From NCBI RefSeq assembly GCF_040802235.1, contig NC_133158.1, forward strand, positions 86,538,501 through 86,602,500: 64,000 bases of DNA, written 5' to 3'. This document shows, piece by piece, positions 49,201 through 59,319 of the stretch (positions are counted from its first letter, which is position 1; each line of letters starts with the position of its first letter). The DNA is from Manis javanica (taxonomy: Eukaryota > Chordata > Mammalia > Pholidota > Manidae). Both the position numbers and the translations under genes were made by a program. The notes under the pieces were generated by a model. The model made no database searches. It had not been told where the DNA came from and saw only the letters and a program-made list of their open reading frames with translations.

Positions 49201-49460
49201 AATATGAGCGTAGGCATATGTAAATCTTCCATTTTAAGAAATAATGCCAAATGTTTTCCCAAGTTCGAATTTACAGTCTTCCAGCAATTATTGTTAAGAG
49301 TTGCTTAACATGATCACCAACAGTTTACAAGTTTAGTTTTTGCCAATCTGGTAGGCAGAAAAAACAGTGTTTTTGGTTTCCATTTCACTGCTTTCTACAG
49401 AGGTTATTTTTTCATATGCTTATTGATTTTTTTCCCTGTCTGAGAAATGTCTCAACATTT
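49200..49460 (-). mobile_element. Ancient L1M fragment (part 2)
   Basis: Continuation of the L1M at 48540-48985 after the hAT insertion: AGAAATAATGCCAAATGTTT, ATGATCACCAACAGTTTACA and TGCTTATTGATTTTTTTCCC follow the reversed L1 order. Confidence 0.75.
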
Positions 49461-50189
49461 TGTACCGGAAAGTTTACTTTTCTTATTTGTTTTTAGATCC
49501 ACCATCAATAAATCCAGCACTTCTATTAAAAATGTTACATTCATTCAGTTAGAAGGTGATTATCATGTAAAATATATATAAATGCTGAAGAACTACATTA
49601 GATCTAATACTATTTTCAGGAGAAATTCTTAGAAATTCCTTTTAATGTTCATGGTTCGAAGTTTCAAATAAATGATTTTCTTAAATGGGAAAAATGTGAA
49701 ATCGACTTTTAGTAGGCAAATAGTTTTAAAAAGCTGAATCTTTTGTAGATACTTAGGGGTATGAAATTTTCACATTTTAAAGTAAAATTCAGCAAATCTA
49801 AAATAAAACTACCTAGGTGATATATAAAACGAAGTAAGAGCGTAAACTACGCATTACATTTGCACATCGACTAGTTGCAATCAGGTTGACTATTAATAAT
49901 CCTTTAAATCTACTCTACCGAAACGTTTTTGGTTCTAAAAATAATGTATTTCTACTACATCTCAGAAAAAATTTGTATCCAAAAAGACACATGGATTCAA
50001 ACTATCTACTCTCGTATTACAGCGATTGTTTCACCTACGTGACTGAAGTGTTTATGACATAGTCCCTCAAGCGGGAAGAAAAATAACTGAGCCGCAGCTG
50101 AGGCTCCTCAGATAGAAACTGGAAACAGAAAGCTCCCCAGAAATGTTTTTAAAGGACTCTTCAGGTACCCTGATCCCTTCGAAACAAGC

Positions 50190-51060
50190 ATTTGCCTATT
50201 AACACTCAACGGCTAAAACCTGGAAGCCACGCCGCTTCAGGGCCACCACCTCCCCTGCAGGGCCGCTCGAGGCTGCGTGGTGGTTCAAAGGCCTCGGAGC
50301 GGCGGCGGTGGCCGAGAACGCCGAGGGTTCCGCCTAAGCGCGGCGCGGGGCCTGCGCCCGGGAAAGCCTCGGATCTCGTCTTCTACGCTTCCGCAACCTG
50401 GGGTCTGCGTGAGGCTAGGGGCGGCCGCCCTGCGGGAGAAGGGTCAACCCTTACCTTGGCGGTCCTCAGGGTGCACCAGGCGGTTGGTGACGGTGTCGCA
50501 TAGAGCCAAGATCTCGTCGTTGTCCAGCAGGTCGAGCAGGTTACGACAGCCCTCCATCTCTTCGCAGCTGAGCCCCGACATTTCGACCCCCTTCGAGAGG
50601 AGGACGCCAACACCGTCTCCCCTTCAGGCCCACCAAGCCGGCGCCTTAGCAACAAACACCGGAAGTACCTTTCCTGTTCGCCGCCAAAGGGCCTCGGGTA
50701 TTCCGGACCCCTGGGCGGAAGTGATCGCCGTCGAGGTCAGTCAGGAAACGTGAAGCTCGACTTGTTCCGGGCTGGCCCACAGATCTGTTTAGGGAAGCAC
50801 CACGCGCACACTAAGAACATCGACCTTCCACGAGGGAGCTGGCTGCGGAGGGTGAAGCGCTGAACTCAGGAATCCCTCCTCCAGGAGACGCCTGGAAAAG
50901 CAGTGCAGGTGCGTGGAAAGCGGATGGTATAGTCCCCGCGCTCGGCGAGCTCCCGTGATGCCGCGGGGCCGGCCAATGGAGGCGCCTTCTGCCCGCTCGC
51001 CGGCCCAGCCCCCGGGAGCTCTTGAACGTCCTCTGCGGCCGCTTCTGAGTTGGGTGCACC
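50190..51060. promoter_or_regulatory. C3orf38: CpG-island promoter of C3orf38
   Basis: The only strongly CpG-rich stretch that coincides with a gene start; it covers exon 1 and the upstream flank. Just upstream of the ATG (minus strand) are two ETS-type motifs on the plus strand, ACCGGAAGT at 50658-50666 and GCGGAAGTGA at 50715-50724, and an RFX-like half site (GTTGCTAAGG on minus, 50643-50652). There is no obvious TATA box. This is a housekeeping-type promoter. The open frames of 60-158 codons inside the island on either strand are CpG-island artefacts. A divergent plus-strand transcript to the right is possible but unproven. Confidence 0.8.
50455..50581 (-). CDS. C3orf38: C3orf38 homologue, coding exon 1 (start)
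   Basis: Start codon at 50581-50579 in the context TCGAAATGT (G at -3). It encodes [19 protein letters not shown] followed by [20 protein letters not shown] and ends DRQ plus one base, with donor G|GTAAGG at 50454. This start was chosen because the N-terminus equals the known C3orf38 N-terminus and lies in a CpG island. Exon 1 (42 codons + 1 nt), exon 2 (233 nt) and exon 3 (681 nt with stop) join in frame to about 346 residues. The protein is likely soluble, of DUF4518 type, with no established molecular function. In human the gene lies next to ZNF654 in the same orientation, as here. Confidence 0.94.
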
Positions 51061-51815
51061 TGTAGTTTGATTCTTAAGTTTCATGGTATTGTGTAAAAGT
51101 ACTTTCGTTTTGTTAAACATTGTATTCTTAAGAGCTACGGAAAAAAATCACCTATCTTACGCCATGCCTGCCTGCTTTTCTCTCAAACAAGCTGGGATTG
51201 GCTGCTTCTTCCATTCTGTCCTCTCTGATTTGGTCTTAGGCGAGGAGGTATCGCAAGCAGTTTAAGGTTGGGAACTCTGGAGGCTAGATTTCCCTGGTTT
51301 TACCCCGCCATTTACTACCTTATCTGTGGCGTGGACAAGCTCTATACCTTATCTGTCCCTAAGGGAAACTTAGGTCTGGATATGGGAAGTCGGGGGTTAC
51401 GAGGAGGGGTGAAGGACACAGGTCCTTGGAGCCTAGAAAGAGTTCAATATATGGTAGCTGTTTTTATTATTGTTAATATAACAGCAAATCACATTCATGA
51501 GAGAGAAACGGGCTTTGCTGGACCGAGCCTGGATGAGGAATCAGACTTTTATGCACATTGTCTCTTGCCTCTTTTTCCATTTTTGAGCATGATTTTAGAT
51601 TTGTTAACATTTAATTAGAGTATTGTCATTTAGTAGCTGAAATGTACATTATCTGCAGACCCATGTGAGCAAATTTAACTTTTAAAAAATGTCGCAGCTA
51701 AATATCAGTCATAAAATACACTGTAAATATAGACTTTAAAACAAGGCATTCAATATATGGCCAATTTGCCAGTGGATTTTTATTTGGGCTATTTACTCAA
51801 CAGATAATTTTTCAT
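51061..51815. other. Upstream flank of C3orf38, no gene recognised
   Basis: Leaves the CpG island and becomes AT-rich. Open frames at 51083-51265 and 51268-51618 (plus) have no known domain. A divergent non-coding RNA could start here but nothing shows it directly. Confidence 0.35.
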
Positions 51816-51819
51816 TTTT

Positions 51820-52344
51820 CATTAAACATTAATGAGTGCCTACTGTGCAGAGAAATGAAAGAGACCCTGCTTCAAGGAGCTTTTGGCAGAGTTGCAAGAG
51901 ATAAGTGCTCATAATGCTGGTGCGGGACCATCTGGAAGGCATGCCCAACTTTTTTATTCATTCATCCTTTCTTTTAACACGGGTTTATTGAGCATCTGAC
52001 TACTTTACAGTTATATACTCTGTGTTGGGAACAAATGCAAGTTCTCGGGGGTTTGCATTCTAATGGAAAGAAACATGCTATGCCAGGAAATGCTATGGAG
52101 AAAAATTGAAAGTAGGGTGATGGAGAAGATGTTGCTATCTTATACAGGCTGTCAGAAAAGCTTCTCTAAATGACACTGAAGGAAAGACCTGAAAACTGAG
52201 AGGGTGAGTCAGAGAAAGAGTGTTCTGGGAAGAGGCAATAATAGAGGTTCTACAGAAGAAACTGCTTGGCATGTAGGGAGGAGGCCAGAAGGCTGGAGTA
52301 GCTTGTGCAGAGAAACAGCACTGAGGTTAGAGTTGCAGTCAGGA
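51820..52344 (-). mobile_element. L2 LINE, antisense, part 1
   Basis: Reversed L2 3' end: TAATGAGTGCCTACTGTGCA, GGGTTTATTGAGCATCTG, AAATGCTATGGAGAAAAATT, GAAGAGGCAATAATAGAGG. The same element resumes at 52750-52778 (CTTACAGGCCTTTATAAAGA) and again at 53206-53480, with three other repeats between. Confidence 0.8.
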
Positions 52345-52348
52345 TTGA

Positions 52349-52558
52349 TCTACAGCAGGGTTTCTCAGTCATGCACTGGGGCAGGGTAGTTTGTCGTGGG
52401 GTTGTCCTCTACATTGTACTATGCTTAAGGGTGTCTCTGGCCTCTACCCATTAGATTCCTCCTTCTCAACTGTTGCTACCAAAAATACCTCCAATTTGTC
52501 AAATGTTCTCTGGGAGGCAAAATTACCCCCATTTAAGAACCACAATATGGAACCACCT
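52349..52558. mobile_element. MER5A-type hAT-Charlie element
   Basis: It begins CAGGGTTTCTCAGTCATGCA, has CTCTGGCCTCTACCCATTAG and TCAAATGTTCTCTGGGAGGC, and ends near TTTAAGAACCACA: the MER5A order with its inverted-repeat ends. Inserted in the antisense L2. Confidence 0.88.
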
Positions 52559-52599
52559 GTCCAAAAGTGCTGAGATAATGAAAATGTTCCACATTTATG

Positions 52600-52742
52600 C
52601 TGTCCAATACAGTAACTATAAGCCAGCCACATGTGGCTACTGAGCTATTGTAATATGGCTAGTACAGCTAACGAATTGAATTTTATATTTAATAACATTT
52701 ATTTTATTGGTTAGTGGTTATTGTATTGGATAGTACAGATCT
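52600..52742. mobile_element. Short hAT-type MITE
   Basis: The ends are inverted repeats of each other: ATGCTGTCCAATACAGTAAC at the left and TATTGTATTGGATAGTACAG at the right. The inner AGCCACATGTGGCTA palindrome is typical of a common mammalian hAT element. Confidence 0.75.
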
Positions 52743-52778
52743 AGAATCTTACAGGCCTTTATAAAGACTTTGGCTTTT

Positions 52779-53205
52779 CTTTTACCTCTCTGTCTTCATT
52801 TTCTGTTATTCTTTCAGTCTCTCAATTTAGACTAGTCACAGTGGTTCCCTTGCTCTTTGTTCCTTAAACTTGCCATCCAAGTCCCTGCCTCAGTCTTTGC
52901 TCTTGCTATTCTGCCTGACACATCCTTCCCTCAGATACCTGAATGCCTTTCTTTCCCTTAATTAATTCAGGTCCCTAATCAAAATCTGATCAAAGAGGCT
53001 TCCCTCATTGTCCTGTTTAAAATCATTACCAGCAATGCCATGCTTACCTTTCTCTACCCACTTAGTTTTTTTCCATAGTATTTATACTATGCTTTTGTTG
53101 TCCTCCAGTAGAATGTGAGTTCTGTGAATCAATTCTTTTTTTTTTCTTGGATTATTTCAGAGCCTGGCACATAGTAGGCATGCAGTAAATATTCCGTTGA
53201 ATAAA
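52779..53205 (+). mobile_element. L2 LINE fragment, sense, inside the antisense L2
   Basis: Sense L2 blocks: CTTGCCATCCAAGTCCCTGC, TCTTTGCTCTTGCTATTCTG, AAGAGGCTTCCCTCATTGTC, GAGCCTGGCACATAGTAGGC and the 3' tail GAATAAATGAG. It sits between two parts of an antisense L2 that are otherwise contiguous in the L2 consensus. Confidence 0.85.
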
Positions 53206-53500
53206 TGAGTAATTTGTGACACCATTGAAGGCTTTTAAACTGAGGAATGGCATGATATGACTTGTTTTAAACAGTATCATTTTGGATGCTGGTGTGAGGA
53301 ACAGACAAGGGCATGGTGGAAACAAGGAACCCAATTAGGAGACTGCTACAGTAGTGCAGGTGAAAGAAGATGGTGGCTTGAGATAGAGTGAAGAATTAAT
53401 GAGGCAGGAATGATGGCAAGGTTTTGGAGGAGGTAACTGGGGTTGTGTTTACTGAGTGGAGGAAGACTAGGAAAAGTAGGTTTCAGTAGAGAAATCAGAA
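53206..53500 (-). mobile_element. L2 LINE, antisense, part 2
   Basis: Reversed L2 ORF2 sequence: TTTAAACTGAGGAATGGCAT, TATCATTTTGGATGCTGGTG, AATTAGGAGACTGCTACAGT and GGTGAAAGAAGATGGTGGCT. It continues the L2 interrupted from 52345. Confidence 0.82.
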
Positions 53501-55660
53501 ATTATTAAGAGATCAAGGTTTCTGGAGAAATTGGTGATACCCAGGGATTAAGCAAAGGGAGAAGGATATGGCAGAAAGAGGATGAAGATTTGAGGTAAAA
53601 GGGAACAGCACAGATTAAGACAGCATGGCTCTTGTTTGGCTGGAGCCAAAAACAGTACGGGAGCCACAACGTGATGAGAAATAGTAAAATCATTACGGTC
53701 AGTGCTTTACAGATCTTTGATCGTCTTTCTTACAACTTTCCAAGAACCATTCTCTCCCTTTAACACAGTGCCCTTAATAGCTTAAGACTCCACAACCATA
53801 AAACTGTCATACTGGAATTTGAGTACAACTGATCCCCAAACCTCTTTGAGCTGTTCCCGTTAAATTAGGTTCTGGTAGTTTTACTTACTGAATACTTCTT
53901 GGAAAAAATAAGAAGTTCTCTAGTTAAGAGTGGGGTTTAGGATATTAGATCTTACTATTAAAATATCCATTCACACAACAGTAGTTACCGAAGTACCTAT
54001 TAATAGAGGACTTCTTTAAATGTCCCGAAAACTGAGGGTTTTTAAGGTGGCTCTAAATTTAAGGGGAAATAGTTAACCTCCTAGGGAAATATGAATAAGC
54101 TTGTTGCTTTAGATCTGTCGTTTTCAAACCTTAGCATGTATCAGAATCAGCCAGACTTGGTAAAAGACAGATTGGTCGGTCCCCTATCTGACCAAAATTT
54201 AGCATTTCTAACAAGTTCTCAGGTGATGCTGATTCTGAAACTCCAGGGACCATATTTGTGTAAGAATCACTGCTAATGGAAGAGAATGAAAATGAAACAT
54301 CAACCAGCTTACTACATCTGTACCACACTTCACCTGTCTCTGGTCATGATCCTCAAACAAGTCTGGGTCTTTTTGGATATATTAGATCCACTCATGTTCT
54401 ACACTGATAGGGAAAATTGCATGAAAGAATGGAAACTGAATGGCATTATGGTTTTAGGAGGACACATCTGATTTTTCAATCCCACCCTCCATTTATTAAC
54501 TGAGTGACTTTAGTCAAGTTATTTAACCTGAGTCTTGCTTTCTAAAAAGCAGTGTTCCTGTCTACCTTCCAGTTGTTTAACAATTATGGGTAACATGAAG
54601 TATAACTTAGAAGTCATTTCTTCTCTGGTGTGCAGCACCCATAAGTAAGGAAGGGACCTCCCTCCCATGTTTTAGTTTTTATTTCATGTAATACTGGATT
54701 GCCTCCATTTCAAATCTTGATACATAACCAAAACGTCTATCCCTCTTATCAGCTAATTCTTGAATTCACTGTGGATCTTATGCTATGAAAAGCAACCTAG
54801 TTTATCTTGGATGTATATTTTGTAATAATTTGCTTGATTCCCAGAATTCATTTCAGAAAAGAAAAATGTAAAGACTAGATAACCCTACTAACTTTATCTA
54901 AATACCTTAGTGTGTTTATTTAATAGTCTAGGATCAAAGGACTGTAAATCACAGACTAAGGATTCTAAATCTCAGCCGTAGAACACTCCAGTAATTTTTT
55001 GGGTAGTTTTCAAAACAGGCTTGTATGTGCAAATAACTGTAACACTGTGTCTGTTCTTCCATTTGCAGAGCTATCTCCTGGCATCAAAGAGACTGTTTTT
55101 CTACTTCAGCCCCCATTTTTTCCAGTTGTCAGTTACAGCAAATAATATAGATTTTCCTGTTAGTGAACCAAAAAACAAAAAGCAACTTTTAGACACAGAT
55201 TGGCTTACACATTTTCCCACTGAAATGCTTCTGTAGGAAGTAATTTTCATCATTTACATCATATTTCTAAGTGACTTCAGTCTTGTTTTTTTAAGTTCCA
55301 CCAGAGGCTCTTTATTTTTGAAGAGTTACCAGTATCAATAAGTCCATCCACTGTCTTGCTTTTGGAGAGCTCTGAAGTTGTATCTTCCACCCACTAAGTT
55401 TGCAGGTACAGGAATGACGGTAGTAACCAGCATTTTGTCAACCTCTAATTCCTCCATATGAGCATAAGTTAAAATTATGTCTAAAAATATCTTACTTTAT
55501 GTAAGCTTTTATATCTATGTTTCTAAAAGTCATTCAACAATCTGAATATGGCAAAACTAACAAATACCTCATTCTCTTATGAAATGTAATAGAAATTTCT
55601 TACTTTATATATCTGAAGCCTAATTCCTTTAGAAGGAATGTACTACATAAAACTGAACAC
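53501..55660. other. Spacer between C3orf38 and ZNF654
   Basis: No gene recognised. One hAT MITE is listed separately; the rest is AT-rich with no identifiable family. Confidence 0.4.
54118..54283 (-). mobile_element. hAT-Charlie MITE (MER20/MER5-type)
   Basis: TTTTCAAACCTTAGCATGTA, TCAGAATCAGCCAGACTTGG, GCATTTCTAACAAGTTCTCA and GGTGATGCTGATTCTGAAAC show the same family as 27245-27405 in the opposite orientation. Confidence 0.82.
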
Positions 55661-55683
55661 TTCATTACCAACAAGGACAATGT

Positions 55684-55689
55684 TTTATT
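55684..55689 (-). terminator. Candidate polyadenylation signal of ZNF654
   Basis: Canonical AATAAA on the minus strand, followed within 15 bases by a U/GU-rich element. Chosen because no comparably good context was seen further left before the repeats begin. Confidence 0.5.
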
Positions 55690-57119
55690 GAACAAATCTA
55701 TGTACAGTATAAAAAACTTCTTGAAATGAGACACTATTGTTGATTTATTGCAGTTCAATGGCTCAGTTTTAATTTGTACTCTTATAAAATGCAAAGTAAA
55801 ATAATGTTCAACAAGGAAGCACAATTTTCCTTTCTTGCTGAATCTCTAGTATCTTTCACATATTAACAATTCCAAAATGCATATGCAGCATTTAGTCATT
55901 CTGAAAAGGTGTTTTACAGTACCAAATAAATTAAAAAATAAACACTACCATCCCTTTTACATTTTTCATCCATAAAAGTTTAAACCAAACATGAAAGGAG
56001 TACAGCTGAACCTTCAAGTGTGATTTGCAAAGAATCACAAATTCAGTGTTATAAAGTATCTACTCATTATGTAATTGATGGTTTTAAAAGAAAAAGAATA
56101 TGGCTAAAGCCCAAAGTACCAGTGTCCTTTTCCACGGAGATTTCCCCGTTCTGCCTCCTCTGTATCTGAGCAGCAAAAATTCAGATCTGCTATTTTTTTG
56201 ACCTTACTGAAACAGCAGAAAGTTAATACTTAATGTTTTGCAAGAAATTTTTATTTAAAAACAAAGGACTGAAACTTGGTCCATGTAAGATAAACATCCT
56301 CAAAATAGAAGGAACAGAAAGGAAAGAGAAGAATCTGAGGAATAAGAAAGCTTCATTTTCTTCTAAATCCCAAATTAGAACTGTTGGAAGTTTATGCACC
56401 CAATAAAGGCAAAATGATTAAGTTTATTTTTTATAAGACATACATAATAAAATGTACACATTCTTTCAATAGCAATTATATGAGAAGTATATAAAGAGGT
56501 TAGAACAGTGTGGTCAAATAGAATTTTATAAAACATTCCTTGATCTAGTTACGTATAAATGAATTTGATCTCAGCATTTCAGAAAGTTTTCCTTCAGCAA
56601 CACAAATGTAGAAATAAAACATCAAAATTAAAAAAAAACTGGAATATGTTTAAAACATCTTGGTATGAACTACAAAATGAATAAAAATAATCTGCAGATG
56701 TGGACTTATGTCAATAGTTACAACTTACAAAAAATAAAAAGTTAAAAATATGATAAAATGTAAAGTTGTAATTTTAAAACTTCTGGAGAAAGTACAGAGC
56801 AGAAATTATAATTTTAAAAAATTCATTTTCCAAATGAACTAATTTCCAAACAGACTTTTTATTGCATGATGTATTTTAGACTGAACTGAAATAGAACTAA
56901 AGTGTTAACAAGTATGTTAAAAAAAAACTTTAAAGTTGACCTTTAAGGATTTTAAGATTGAATTGTGTTTATTTACATTATTTAAATGTAAATTCCACAG
57001 CCTAATGTAGGCTATATAATAACAGAACAAAAACAAACCTAAATTTGATTGGAATGGACTTATGACTATCAATTGCATAGTAGTGAATGCCCATGATAAA
57101 TAAATAAAATAGGTAACTA

Positions 57120-57137
57120 TTTTTTTTGGGGGGGGGG
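57120..57137. repeat. T8G10 homopolymer pair
   Basis: Eight T followed by ten G on plus, hence C10A8 in the presumed ZNF654 transcript. Prone to slippage and sequencing error. Confidence 0.9.
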
Positions 57138-58714
57138 TATTTATTATGACCTAGAAATCCTAATTTAATAAAGTCCAGATGCTCCCCCAGAAAAAATGTC
57201 CCACTTCATTAGTAACTTCATTCAAGCTTTAATATCCAAAAATCTATCATAATATGGTCTGATAAGATTATCTGCTTTGAACAAAAATGTATCAGTTGGG
57301 AGTAACTGGAATATCTGATTGATGTTAGTACATTGGTAGCTCCAGTTCTGAAAAATTTACCGTTGCATTTTTGTTCATGTTAGTCCTGGTATAGATTAAC
57401 ACACGATTAGGTAAAAGATGGTATATAAGCTTCCTCTTTTAGAGAATGTATAAGTGGAACAAATCTGAGGGTATTTTTAATAACATTTTTGTTTTAGCAA
57501 TTTATTGACTAAGGTTAAAATCCTCAGGGAAATTTCTGGTCATCAAAGAAAATAAATCAGTGTAACTTACTGTGTCTTGGTCTTCTCGTGCAAATTTGTG
57601 TAAATATTTTATATATAAAAATTACCATTCAGACCAAATTCTTCACTAATAAATAAGAAAGCATGAGTAGTATGGCTTATTTTAGACTTAACTCTCCAAA
57701 CTGAATAAAATCAATGATTTCTTGACCTGATTCTTAACTGACATTTCTTTTACAGCCAGTTATTTTTATAGGACTATTCTTCGATAACTCACATTAAAGT
57801 CTAAAGGACCTTACTATGAATCATCAAGCAATGTCCTAACACTACTCTATGTACAAATAGAAATATCCCAGTGTGCTTATACCATTATTCACATTGAGGA
57901 ATTGGCAATTCAGTGTTTTCCTTTAACTAGATAGCCTTTAATGGTCTTAGATTCTTCCAGTCGTTCTCCAAAGTTACTGATGGTACTTTTTCTATTTAAT
58001 TGACACCGTTGCATTTTAAATATAACTCAATTACAAAAAATGGAAAACGGAAGGTTTTTATCAAGAGCTTATTAGCAAATACTGTTTTAAGCATGCTATT
58101 CTTTAAACTTTGATCTGTCTAATCAGTCATCTCTAGGAACAAGTTATAATCTTTTATGGATAACATGGTGGTAAACCAAGTTTTATTTTCATGTATCAGT
58201 TTCCAAATTATAATAAACCCAGTAGCAATGGTTCCTTAAACCATATTTGAGCAGAAGGGAGGATATAATCTGATTATGCATGACAAGAAAACAAATCCCA
58301 TTTGTAGAATACTTTGTTTATTGTAAAACAACACCCCCCACCACCCCTTTTTTAAATAATGGGTTAACTTTTCCCTTTCTGTAAGGCCATAGCTGGTTTT
58401 TCTATTTGACTAGTTGCCTGAACATGTTTCTCACATAAGAACTGAGCATGCTGCTATTCATCATCAATTTTTATACAAATGTGGTTTTCTGGATAACTGG
58501 TACTTTGGGAGTTTTGTAATAACCCTTTTGGAGTCTAAACTAGCACATCTCCTCTTTGAGCTCATTTAGAAAATGTGCTTTGTCTTTATCTTTAGTAATC
58601 CAAGACCGCTCTAAAATTAAGGCCATCAGGGAAATAGCAAACTGGTGATGCATTTCTTGTAGTGCTTTTTTCACACTACTGCTTGATCGACAGATCTTTC
58701 TGAAACATTTTTTA

Positions 58715-58722
58715 TCAGGCAC
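58715..58722 (-). CDS. ZNF654: ZNF654 last coding segment (Ala-stop)
   Basis: The acceptor TTTTACAG ends at 58723. The single A left from the large exon joins GT (58722-58721) as Ser, then GCC Ala, then TGA at 58717-58715. The protein would therefore end ...FDSDDESA, which agrees with my memory of the human protein. A second frame starting at the same acceptor stays open for 60 codons (VPDKKCFRKICRSSSS to KEEMC, stop at 58540) but is out of phase with the strong donor at 59319. Which frame is used depends on splicing that cannot be read here. Confidence 0.6.
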
Positions 58723-59319
58723 CTGTAAAACAGAACATGTCTGTTAATTCAAATTTTATAAATATTCAAATGGAATTCTAAGTCAGATTTCTGTTTAATT
58801 ATACCCTTACTCTTTCAAAAAATATTGTTATTTGTAGAAAGGCAACCTCTTTGCTCATTTCTGTGGTTCAGTTATTTTCTAGTTTTTACCTATGTTTTTG
58901 TAGTAGAGGCTCAACTTACTTGGTTTACATTCTGGCATGCAGATGAAAAACATTTGCATCATCATCACTTTGCTTCCAGAATTTCTATTACATGAAACTT
59001 GGAATGAAGAAAAGCCTCAGATACAGTGAAAGAGTATGGTCCAAGACTGTGTACAAGTTCTGACTCCCACAAGTTCATAAGCCTGTACCTATGCAAATTA
59101 CTTAACTTGTGAATTTCAGTTGACCTATAAAACTGGAATAGCAGTATGACTTCATAGTGGTCATACAGATTAAAAGAAATAATGTATGGGATAGTGCTTT
59201 ATATGCTATACAAAGTTAACATTGATTAACATTAAAAATGTTAATTTTTATAACCTCATAAAGATCTATGGCATTTTCTATTTCTCCAGATATACCTATT
59301 GAGAAGATGGAAGACTTAC
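58723..59319 (-). other. ZNF654 last intron
   Basis: Short 597-bp intron from the consensus donor GTAAGT (59319-59314) to the acceptor TTTTACAG (58730-58723). It contains a plus-oriented MIR at about 59040-59205. The upstream frame runs on without stop to 59216 inside the intron, so retention would add about 33 residues. Confidence 0.7.
59040..59205 (+). mobile_element. MIR SINE
   Basis: CCTATGCAAATTACTTAACT, AACTGGAATAGCAGTATGAC and CAGATTAAAAGAAATAATGT correspond to the MIR core and 3' half. Confidence 0.75.

Larger units (their letters stand above)
48144..50454 (-). other. C3orf38 intron 1 with L1M and hAT insertions
   Basis: The donor CAAG|GTAAGG at 50455/50454 and acceptor at 48145-48144 define it. 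It contains an antisense ancient L1M (48540-48985 and 49200-49460) split by a hAT-Charlie element. The remainder is AT-rich, except the first 250 bases, which lie in the CpG island. Confidence 0.8.
55664..58714 (-). other. ZNF654: Probable ZNF654 3' UTR
   Basis: About 3 kb immediately 3' of the predicted ZNF654 stop, AU-rich and notably free of recognisable transposons, unlike both flanks. That is what a long conserved zinc-finger-gene 3' UTR would look like. It closes with AATAAA (minus, 55689-55684) followed by a U/GU-rich stretch (TTGTCCTTGTTGG), a good cleavage and polyadenylation context. Other possible signals lie upstream near 56425 and 56240, so shorter forms are possible. A C10A8 run (minus) lies at 57137-57120. 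Confidence 0.5.

Noticed and set aside
50277-50753. 158-codon plus-strand open frame across the CpG island
   Set aside because: It overlaps C3orf38 exon 1 in antisense and has the composition expected of CpG-island sequence; no domain.
59216-59319. C-terminal extension of the ZNF654 frame (KSSIFSIGISGEIE...)
   Set aside because: It begins exactly at a consensus GTAAGT donor and is read through the intron; possible only with intron retention.
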